Positions 23,401-31,169 of a DNA stretch of 64,000 nt are shown here, piece after piece; within the stretch, counting starts at the first letter, position 1, and every line of letters begins with the position of its first letter. Where the stretch lies: NCBI GenBank assembly GCA_003118195.1, contig BEXV01000201.1, positions 17,845-81,844 of the forward strand, read 5' to 3'. This DNA is from Hemicentrotus pulcherrimus (taxonomy: Eukaryota > Echinodermata > Echinoidea > Camarodonta > Strongylocentrotidae). Made by a program: the position numbers and the translations under genes. The notes beneath the pieces are model-generated. The model did not search any database, was not told the origin of the DNA, and was given only the letters and a program-made list of their open reading frames with translations.

Positions 23401-26400
23401 CTACCGTCGTTCTTCCGTTTGTCGATTCTATTTCTCGCCAGCTCCGCCGACAATAAGAGAAGCATAGCATACGCGCTGTTTTCAAGTCCGACACCACTAT
23501 TCGCAACCAGCTGGTCCACCCGAAGGACCCTGCGCTACCCGGCAGACTCGATAGCGTTGTCTACAAGATCCCATGCGGGACTTGCGACAAGGTCTACATC
23601 GGCGAAACGGGTAGACCCGTCAACGAAAGAATGCTGGAGCACCGCAGAGATGTCAAGCACCGTCGCGTATATAGTTCGGCAGTCGCTGAGCATGCGTGGA
23701 ACTCAGATCACCGTCCAAATTGGGATGAGGTGAGATGCATAGCGCGAGATAAGCACTGGTACACACGGCGTGTTAAAGAAGCTATCCAAATCTGTTTGCA
23801 CACCAATAATATCAATAGAGATAACGGCATTGACATCCCGGAGGAATGGCTTCCCATCATCCGCCGACATGCGCCCCCTTCCGTTGCCCACCGCCCTACG
23901 GCCACACCACCGGTCAGCACAGCTTCCGACGCTAACTCCTCCACGTCCGCATTTCGCCCGCCAGTAGCACCGCCCACCGCCCACGGGGTTTCCCCGACAT
24001 CCGCTTCCCGCCCACTGGTCGCACCGCCCGTGGCTTCTGATTGGTCGATTCCACTGACCAATAGCAGCGCGGCAGTTCCGGCGCCCTCGGAGCGCAGCGC
24101 ACGATACAAAAGACGCTTGCAGCGGCGATTGTCCACATTGCCTGACGAAGACTAGCAGTTAGCAGTCGAAATGTCGCAACTCTCGTTTGCTCTCTTCGTG
24201 TGACAACCGATCAACTACTACTCTTACTATACTACCACGATGATCAACCTCTTCTGCACTAAGATACATATTGCATGACCTAAGTGTGGGGGGAATCCAT
24301 CAATCGGTTCTTGAGATAACGTGATCACGAGAACGGGACATACTTGTACAGACGTACTAACAGCATCCTTGCTCAATATTTCGCTATCACTAATTTGTTT
24401 TTCTGATATGTTTGTAACTTTACATCTGACCCGAAAACATAAAGCCTCCAGCTACTTTGTAGAGGAGGCGTAAAAAGAAGAAAGTATAGTTTCAAAATAT
24501 TACATTAGCCAGACTGAACCTCAACCTACTTACAAATCAATTGAATGTCACATACAACTGAATATAGTCAGGTGATTAAGTCATACATACATGAAGCCAT
24601 GCTTGCTACATGTTGCCTAGTTTTGAGGGGCAATTCAAATACCAATACCTAGTAACCACAGTCACCACGGGTGGCTTTTCACAAAGATTCTCAAAAAAAG
24701 TATTAAAATAGTCTAACGGTATATGCATTTAAGATAAAATGGCTCTGCTCTTGATGTAGTTTCCACATCAGGTTTGACAAGAGGATTTTTCAGAAATGGT
24801 CACCATTAAAAATCTGTTCTTATTAATTTTGGTTGATGCTTGTGATTAAGTTTACTGAAACTGAAGTCATTTTTAAAAATATTCAGCTCTTAAAAGATTG
24901 TAGTTACATCATTACTAGTACCCTTGATTTTGTATAACAATTTTGGATTGATTAAGGGCATGTTTATGCTTCACTTTTTCTCGCCAGAATCAGGGATCTG
25001 TAACGCGTTTAGTTTGAAACACGGTTGCGTTCATGCTCACTTTTGTAGAATCACTGAAAAACGGCGATCACGATCGCCGATCGTAAAATTAAAAAAAGAT
25101 GCGTTTACAATTTGTAAACGCGTTTAAATGGGGTCAACTCACTGACCTCTAGAGGGTCTACGTAGCATGCATGCACAGTGAAGGTTTGCGAATCCAGCTG
25201 GAAGACCAATTAAGGCCACAGAGGGAGAATTGCCTGGAAAAGCCTGAGAAGCGAGCATAAACAGTACACCTTGGAACTGCGATTACGATGAGCGTTTACG
25301 ATGAGCGTTACAAATCGCTCATTCTGCCTTCAAAAGTGAAGCATAAACATGCCATAAGTTAGCAGCCTATATCAAATAGAAGAACCATAAATATCACTGC
25401 ATGGTCACTTGGTCAGTGAATTCTTTTACAATAAGATGTTCTTTTTAGGTCACCTGTAAGAGCGACTTGCATTCCTCGATGGCTGCAACAGGTAGTGAAG
25501 AGTCACCACCACTGAGATAAAAAGTAAACTGGTCCCTCTCGTCTCGACTCAGACTGTCAGATATTCGTAGCATCAGTCTCCTGCAAAACCAAAACAGAGT
25601 GTGGCTACTTTCCTCCTTCAAAGACTAGAGCAATTAATGCCCGAACCCCTTCCACAGATGAAACATTGTATCAAAGTAAACATTGATTGACATGAGGAGT
25701 CAGTTTTCAATGAAATTCTTTTTAACAACAATCAGCATGATAAACACATAGTTGGATATGATATGCATATAATGAATTTACACTAGAAGTGACAGTTGAA
25801 GGCTGATCGTGGATGATGCAAGAAAATATCAAGATGTGTTAATTACTAGCAAAAATCAATGCTTACATCCAAAATGAGAAGCAAAATTTAATAAATGTTC
25901 TGAACATCTAATATTAAACCAACTTTATGGAAAGGGGTTCATACCAAAAATTTTTTTAAAGGTCTGTAAGAATGGTTGCTTTGTTATAATTTGAAATTTG
26001 TGGAAAATGGAATATCAAAATATTTATAAAAGTAAGTATTTTAGAGTCATTTTTCTTTCCATATTTCAAAATTGCAAGAATTGCACTTTATTATCCATTA
26101 AAGTAGGTATAATGCCTTAAACTGTGGGTAGAATCTATAAACAACAAAAAGTGTAACATAACAGATGTCATTTATCAAAACATTTCTAGGACTAGAATGT
26201 GAAGCAAATTGTATATTTTACCCTCTCAATGATAAAACTGACTCACTCACCTATATGCACTCAATCTGTGGGCCAAATTCCCTTCTTTGCTGCTCCATGA
26301 CTTGAGTTTCTTCACCAGGTCATAGCGATTGATTGCCTGCATCAGAACGACCAGCAGTGAAATGTCATCTGCTGTGATCAGAGCCAGCTTTTCAAGCTCT

Positions 26401-26618
26401 GTAAAGAGGTAGATGCCACGGGTCATAGTCTCAAATTTTCGTGGGGCAACCCCCAAGTCCTGGCACAGATACTTCAGCTTCTCCATATCTCTCACTCCTA
26501 ATCCATTGTCGATTTCTTTTAATAGAGTGCGGTACTTGAGAGAATCAGCACCAGGGTTTGCATCACGTTGAACATCCGCACTCAGTGCACCGTCACTATA
26601 ACTTGTTGGAAACGCCAT
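17046..26618 (-). CDS. CASP8: Caspase-8-like initiator caspase (10 coding exons, complete)
   Basis: Cysteine protease that starts death-receptor apoptosis, presumably through a FADD-like adaptor. Coding exons: 26618-26251, 25580-25454, 22135-22018, 21701-21291, 20495-20280, 19748-19686, 19567-19481, 18856-18725, 18185-17973 and 17443-17046. They give about 710 residues with no break. Two death effector domains fill residues 1 to about 204; the first has the RYDL charge motif. A linker of about 259 residues follows, Gln-rich with IKKEPED and VKTEPGDDE. The caspase domain starts at about residue 464: YKMDRLPRGLCIIFNAENF, catalytic SHG (His about 558), QACQG (Cys about 601) and QGTWFISS near the substrate pocket. 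The start is fixed by an in-frame TGA 15 bases upstream. Human caspase-8 is shorter (about 480 residues), mainly because its linker is short. Caspase-10 or another invertebrate DED caspase would look alike. Confidence 0.93.
17588..17795. repeat. Pyrimidine-rich (CT)n tract in intron 9
   Basis: About 200 bases of nearly pure C/T on the plus strand (ctttctttctct, ccctctctctctctct). The encoded Phe/Leu/Ser frames are artefacts of this composition. Confidence 0.9.
17973..18185 (-). CDS. CASP8: caspase-8-like exon 9: catalytic His
   Basis: Acceptor gacag and donor gtatgt; phase 1 at both ends, 71 codons. It carries EYDCFVCIILSHGKKGHVYG with the catalytic His, and DGRLMAIDALTG, typical of the p20 subunit. 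Confidence 0.93.
18725..18856 (-). CDS. CASP8: caspase-8-like exon 8: start of p20
   Basis: Acceptor ataaag and donor gtaaga; phase 1 at both ends, 44 codons. It encodes YKMDRLPRGLCIIFNAENF and RDGTEKDVG, the signature N-terminal strand of caspase p20. The Arg in RGLCIIF corresponds to the S1 pocket Arg. Confidence 0.92.
19481..19567 (-). CDS. CASP8: caspase-8-like exon 7 (linker)
   Basis: Acceptor atctag and donor gtaatg; phase 1 at both ends, 29 codons. Linker peptide ESQLSSTPPNEGHRI and QTATVRPHPNTG. No domain. It is included because phase and boundaries fit. It could be skipped without changing frame. Confidence 0.68.
19686..19748 (-). CDS. CASP8: caspase-8-like exon 6 (linker, 21 codons)
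   Basis: Acceptor aaacag and donor gtagtg; phase 1 at both ends. Short peptide DIKSIIRMYGQEWMNGEFPY. It is symmetric in phase and so could be a cassette exon. Confidence 0.62.
20280..20495 (-). CDS. CASP8: caspase-8-like exon 5 (charged helical linker, KxE motif)
   Basis: Acceptor tctag and donor gtacaa; phase 1 at both ends, 72 codons. It encodes a charged helix (WEHVVQGMREKEVRKKMQEM), then STPSVKTEPGDDERVASV, in which VKTE followed by acids matches a SUMO consensus. The end is DLRLGSIEDTTRSSG. Confidence 0.85.
21291..21701 (-). CDS. CASP8: caspase-8-like exon 4 (Gln-rich linker)
   Basis: Acceptor aatcag and donor gtaagt; phase 1 at both ends, 137 codons. Low-complexity, rich in Gln, Asn, Tyr, Ser and Pro (QQQQPYHNYPHQQ, FSQQNPHQWQHGQQP), then AIKKEPEDRTNSASS and ERPKWYYEAVQKNG. 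The composition is prion-like. IKKE matches a SUMO consensus. Confidence 0.86.
22018..22135 (-). CDS. CASP8: caspase-8-like exon 3: second half of DED2
   Basis: Acceptor ctgcag (phase 0) and donor gtaaaa (phase 1). Encodes LFVLMEKYTLIGPGDLEYFT and VKEIEKYLG, helices 4-6 of the second death effector domain. Confidence 0.9.
22213..22925. repeat. Dispersed repeat copy 2, left part, with a second repeat nested inside
   Basis: 22213-22315 and 22576-22925 match the repeat at 7453-7860. A different segment (about 22316-22575) sits between them. It has ctataagcactttacaaat and ggtacccatttaacacctggg, strings that I have seen in repeats of marine invertebrates. The outer repeat resumes after the Penelope-like element at about 24259. 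Confidence 0.65.
22926..24258 (+). mobile_element. Penelope-like retroelement, 5'-truncated
   Basis: From 22956 one frame runs 400 codons to TAG at 24153-24155, interrupted only by TAA at 23454-23456. It starts inside the reverse transcriptase palm at RIWKRYVDDTFIV (YVDD catalytic motif) and continues through IAFLDTLVHRDSDGR and VYRKPTHTDQYL. A GIY-YIG endonuclease domain follows (VVYKIPCGTCDKVYIGETG, ERMLEHRRD). RT with a C-terminal GIY-YIG is diagnostic of Penelope-like elements. The C-terminus adds a Pro/Ala-rich tail. The RT N-terminus is missing. It lies antisense in intron 2 of the caspase-8-like gene, inserted into an older repeat at an aagatac sequence present on both sides. Confidence 0.88.
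24259..24475. repeat. Dispersed repeat copy 2, right part
   Basis: Resumes the repeat split by the Penelope-like element: aagatacatattgcatgacc, then aatccatcaatcggttcttg, as at 7740-7810. It ends in an A/G-rich segment, aggaggcgtaaaaag. Confidence 0.6.
24957..25353. mobile_element. MITE-like element with 22-base terminal inverted repeats
   Basis: Left end ggcatgtttatgcttcactttt (24957-24978) is the perfect complement of the right end at 25332-25353. The 397-base interior is non-coding and has several small palindromes (cgatcacgatcgccgatcg, gtttacaatttgtaaac). It lies in intron 2 of the caspase-8-like gene. Confidence 0.82.
25454..25580 (-). CDS. CASP8: caspase-8-like exon 2: first half of DED2
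   Basis: Acceptor ttgcag (phase 2) and donor gtgacc (phase 0). Encodes LMLRISDSLSRDERDQFTFY and AAIEECKSLLQ, the first helices of the second death effector domain. Confidence 0.9.
26251..26618 (-). CDS. CASP8: caspase-8-like exon 1: start codon and DED1
   Basis: ATG at 26618-26616, with an in-frame TGA at 26634-26636, so this is the first usable start in the frame. Donor gtgagt after 26251 (phase 2). A polar leader is followed by a full death effector domain: YRTLLKEIDNGLGVRDMEKL, GIYLFTELEKLALI and AINRYDLVKKLKSW with the RxDL motif used in DED chain contacts. Confidence 0.92.
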
Positions 26619-28687
26619 AGTTGGGTCAGGAATTCAGTTATTGGATGCTAATGATTAATGTCACATTGGTTTCCTTGTCGATGTCAGCATAGATCTTGAA
26701 GTTGGAGGTAAAAGAAAAGGTACATGTTTTCTCAGAAAAGATGACATTTTTCCTTATGACTTGTAATGTGAATACATGGACTACTTTGCTTGCAAGGGTG
26801 TCATTTTTTAAATGATTTTTTGCAAAAAGGTGATGTAATTAGATCTATTAGATGATGTGAATTCATTTGATATATACAGGTAAGTATTTATAAGGGTTGG
26901 CATCAATGAAAAAAAGTTCCAGGATAATCAATTTCATTACTATGAAGTAAACATTGTATTTGTAGATAAGAAAGTACCGGTAAATGAAGTTTATAGTTTC
27001 ATTCAAATGCAATGGCAACTCTGTGATTTATCTGTGTAATTTGGTTTTTACAGACTTGTATCAATCAGCTTTACAGCCAGAATTGACAATCACTGGAAGA
27101 AGGAGCAGTATAATTAACCCTTCTCCCAGTAGACACTCCAATTATGACATTCCTGATATGACCCAGCAAGCAAGATACAGATGTAAAATGACTATGGTGC
27201 AAGCCCGAAAGCTGGGACATCCCACGCCCGCCGCCCCCCCTTGAAGTTAGACCTGGAAGCTTGGCAGCTGGAGACAGCTTTCTTCAAGAAGCTTTGGTAT
27301 TCAAGGTAGCCAAGGTATTCAAGACATCTAACAAAAATAAAGTCCTCACTTTTGCCTTTGGACTTAAGGAAAGTATGCATCAAATAGCACTTACCGGTAA
27401 CCATCATAAATATTGACTTTTGTCCTTTATAACAATGGCTAACATAACACTTAAACCTCTTTCGGATGGGGACGTTAAAGGTCGGCCCGTCCCAAGACAT
27501 AAATAATTATATCGGATATTACACACACTTAAACAATTTCTAAAATATTGCATGTACCGGTAAACTTCTTCAAATTAAAATTGACTGTTCAGCTACACAA
27601 CCTTTCTGGACAGTACAACACATCTTCGCAAAATAAATGGAGGGGCCTGGTGCGTACTACTAGATCTACAGTAGTACTACAGAGCAGGCCCCAGGCCAGG
27701 GGAAATTAACCACCGACATGACCGAGTTGTTTACACTAATCACTGTTTGATTGCATGGTCATAACTTGAAACTTAATAATTGTCTTATCATTAATCAGAT
27801 TTCTTTAACTTTCTGCAGTTTTACAGTTGTGTATGATCCCAGACTTCCCTGTAATATAACATATTATAAACATGCATGAATGCTATCTAGTCATAAATTA
27901 AAACCCACTCACCAGTGACAGTACAATCTAGATCTACATGGCTAGTCTCAGCAGAGTAATATACAGGAAATCAGAGGATTGTTCTATTGCACCAGAAGAA
28001 GAATAAAGAAAAACGTCGAGTTATAACGATACACACTGTACAAGTTTATCGGCTCAATGTGGAAATACCCTCTGCTTCCAGATCTATTTCAAGAAAAAAT
28101 GGACATCTTAAAACGGGATTTCCCCTAAGTATGTCAAGCGAAGTGCTAGCTAGGTCATTGCGCATGCGCGATCCATCCCGAACGTTGCCATATACAAACA
28201 ACTTTACTAAAACCGGCATTAGTTGGTTAACTTTATCGTTGTTTTTACATCTTTTGCTGTCTGGCAATCATCCTATCAAGGATAAAGGGGCAGTTAATCG
28301 AAAGAGTAAGTACTGATAATGCCATTTCCATGTAACTCACAAGTTAGACAGACTAACAGGGTGAGAAATAACCGTATCTTTAGACTTATTTATAATCATT
28401 CATTCAAACAAAACGTGATACTGATAACTGATCAGTGATAATGCTGTGCCTGGCCGCCTGGCTTGTCGAATGGATGGGGGATTGAGTGTCCGGGATTCAC
28501 AAAGATCTACCAAAATTTGAGTTGTCAAGTTTGCCGTTGGATTACATGAGAAATATGCACCAAATAATGCCCTGTGATATCAACATACCTGCTATCTTAA
28601 AGATTCATGAAATATAGATCTAGAGGCCTAGGGTCTAGCGCCTAGAGGCTAGAGCCTTAGAAGTTAAAGCTAGAGCCTGCGCCTGGC

Positions 28688-28803
28688 TAGACCGAATTTT
28701 TCCATCTCTTTCGTTCGTTAGCCTCTTATTGGGGTAGGGTTGGCTCTCTCTCTTTAGAGACGGAAGACGACTATAGGCATATCCTTGCTAACTCCATGGC
28801 CAT
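28688..28803. repeat. Dispersed about 115-base repeat, copy B
   Basis: Reverse complement of 10670-10786 with few differences: accgaatttttccatctctt, gttcgttagcctctta, tctttagagacggaagacg, ccttgctaactccatggcc. Confidence 0.8.
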
Positions 28804-28884
28804 ATTGCCCCGGTCTAGAGCCTGGCTAGAGGGAGTGTACTGTGTAGGCTCAAGATGTAATCCTGTGGCAGCTAGTGCTGCGAT

Positions 28885-28976
28885 TATACCGAATTTTCTG
28901 TCTCTTTCGTTTGTTAAGCATTAGCCTCTTATTAGGGTAGGGTCGGCTCTCTCTTTAGAGACAGAAACGGACTATA
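28885..28976. repeat. Dispersed repeat, copy C (shorter)
   Basis: Same orientation as copy B, about 85 bases downstream of it: taccgaattttctgtctctt, tagggtagggtcggctctct, tttagagacagaaacgg. More diverged. Confidence 0.78.
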
Positions 28977-29206
28977 CCGCCAAGTGTAGATAAGGTGTGC
29001 AAATCAGTACACCAAACTTGCAAAACTTATCACAGAATTACTCCTTTTACAGCATAGATCTAACAGTTAGATCTAGATCTAGTAGTAGTAGACTCTAGTC
29101 TATATCTGCTGCATTTTACATTGTAAATTAGCCAAAGGCTTAACTTTTTCGGTTCCACTTACCAACTTGACTGAAATAATCCATTTAATGGTCCATTTTT
29201 AGGAAC

Positions 29207-29411
29207 TTATGGGTCAAAATCGACATCCATGATAAAAATCTTGCAGCGAGTGTTTAAACCACCGCTACAAGTACAAGATTTTTATCATGGATGTCGATTT
29301 TGACCCATAAAACGTCATAAGTACAAGTTCACCAACATCCCATTGAAATGCATGTTTTAAGTTTAACACACGTGGGATGTTGGTGGACTTGTACTTATGA
29401 CGGTTTTATGA
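29207..29411. repeat. Two back-to-back long hairpins
   Basis: First hairpin: a 37-base perfect inverted repeat, arms 29207-29243 and 29274-29310, loop 30 bases, starting ttatgggtcaaaatcgac. Second hairpin: arms about 29306-29340 and 29374-29411, one mismatch and a one-base bulge, loop about 33 bases, starting cataaaacgtcataag. They abut, sharing about five bases. No coding capacity. Possibly a fold-back transposon remnant or a hairpin RNA source. Confidence 0.88.
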
Positions 29412-29914
29412 AACGCTGCCCTGGTATAGCTTTTATGGGCACGTTACACTTGCTTGCCACACCATTTTTCCTCACTTCTCCTGAGCTGTTTATAAAGAGC
29501 ACACGTATTCTGGAGAGTATTCTTGAGTCGATCTACGGCAAAGCTAATTCAGCTTAATCTTAATTCTTGTCCTATTTCTTAACTTGTTTCTCTACTTCGT
29601 TCTGAGGCCTTATTACTTTATAAAGATTATAAGTTTCTTCTCCCTTACTTAATTCGCAAAGAAGCGTCATTACTTTGTACATGGTCTTACATATTCTTTC
29701 TACGGGTGCTGTGCAATATTCAATTACTACTTGTGAGATAATTTATGTCCCAAGTGTCAACATTACAACAGGTGTATCTACAAGACAAGGTGTGAAAGAA
29801 ACCATTTTCTATTTCTTTTATTTAGGTGATTAAATTCCCTAGAAAGGCTCGGCATTAGCTCATTATACGATCTATCCACATCCGAGTTGAGGGCGGATAG
29901 ACTGTAGATAATGG

Positions 29915-30345
29915 ACAAATGAAAACATGCATTATTTGTTTTATACTACAAAACTCCTTGATCCTTGTTATTTGATGTTAAAAGAATTCATTCAAGATTA
30001 TTTCGTGACAGTTTATGGTTGACAAATAAGCTTATCGTCTTGGTTACTGGTTCTTAACAATAACAGAGCCCACATGCGCCCATGTGTGCGCATCCTGCGT
30101 ATGGGCATGTACATGTATGAACCTCATACGTGTATGAGGCCTGAGGTTCATGCATGCCCATAGATATCCTGTATAGGATCTCTGTGTGCTTGCCTCATAC
30201 GTGGGCTGCTGGAAACTAGTACTGGAAACTGTTGCATGCTTTTTCATGAAAGACGTGGGATAGTCTCAGTAATTCATCCACACGTGACCGCTCATGACCA
30301 ATCACTTGATAAGGATCTAGAAGTGAGTTGTATAAAACTGAATAA
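29915..30345. repeat. Dispersed repeat, copy 2 of a pair
   Basis: Matches 15165-15560 at both flanks. Its central part (30060-30240) is different and rich in short palindromes, such as cctcatacgtgtatgagg. Confidence 0.73.
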
Positions 30346-30867
30346 ATACTGAATAAATAAACCCACAACTACAGTGTTCTATCAATACGCTATCTTTACC
30401 GATTGAGCGAAAAATGGGTTGATGAAAGGTGGGTTGAATTGAAGTGAATTGAATTGAATTGATTATTTGTCTTTAAAAAAATGGAAAGTTGTTGTTCACT
30501 GGTACAGGTGTGTTACAAAAAATGTACAAAATTATACAGATTATAAAACATATTAACAACCTAACAATCAAAATTACAATGTGATTACTTTATTATTATA
30601 ACCCTATCACTAACCCTAACGGTTACCATGTGCTATACATGTAGCTAGACTCTTCGCGAACCCTAAAAATTGTGACCTTTACTGTGAATTCACTTCCGCT
30701 CACGTCAAAGTCGCTTCAAAAGTATCTACCACATGTAATGATGTAGGTCACTCCAGCAAAGCATAGAGCCATAGTGGTCAATGCTCATGCGTAAGTATAC
30801 TATAGATAGACATATTTGTACATAGGGTCAAAAGAAAAATTAATGAATAATAATTGTCTTGATTCCA

Positions 30868-31015
30868 GGGGTCCGTTTCATAAAACTTGTTATCTATAAC
30901 AACTGCTAAATTTCTATGACAAATTTGTTCTCAGCCAATCAGATGCCAGGGTTCAGTAGCTTATAACAGTAGCTTATAACTTGTTATTGGTATTGAGTTT
31001 TATGAAACAGGGCCC
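30868..31015. mobile_element. MITE-like element ending just before the CCDC103 start
   Basis: Ends are inverted repeats: gggtccgtttcataaaact at the left and the near-complement agttttatgaaacagggccc at the right. The 148-base interior is non-coding and A+T-rich. The right end stops 5 bases before the CCDC103 ATG (31021), and its TGA at 31003-31005 is the in-frame stop that precedes that ATG. The 5' UTR of CCDC103 therefore appears to be partly made of this element. Confidence 0.75.
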
Positions 31016-31020
31016 AGAGT

Positions 31021-31169
31021 ATGGCTCATCTGAAGGAAGACAGGATAGATTTTTCTAAGCTTGAGAAGGAGCTGACTGCAGCCATCGATGCAGATGCTTC
31101 GTACTGGAGAGTGAACGGTGCTAAGATTAGAGCCATGGAACAACGTGTGGAGACTTACGACCAATTCAG
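31021..31169 (+). CDS. CCDC103: CCDC103 exon 1
   Basis: ATG at 31021; donor gtaagt after 31169 (phase 2). Encodes the start of the coiled coil, KLEKELTAAIDADASYWR and EQRVETYDQF. Confidence 0.92.

Larger units (their letters stand above)
26619..30867. other. Upstream region shared by caspase-8 (leftward) and CCDC103 (rightward)
   Basis: About 4.2 kb between the two divergent start codons. It must hold the caspase-8 promoter and any 5' UTR exons, but I cannot place a TATA box or initiator with confidence. It contains dispersed repeats (28688-28976, 29915-30345) and a double hairpin (29207-29411). No gene is supported: the frames at 26984, 27987 and 29348 show no family signal. Confidence 0.55.

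Noticed and set aside
23703..24138. Minus-strand frames opposite the Penelope-like element
   Set aside because: They mirror the plus-strand GIY-YIG and Pro-rich coding frame.
29260..29557. Coding potential around the double hairpin (29348-29557 frame)
   Set aside because: Overlaps the inverted repeat; no homology visible.
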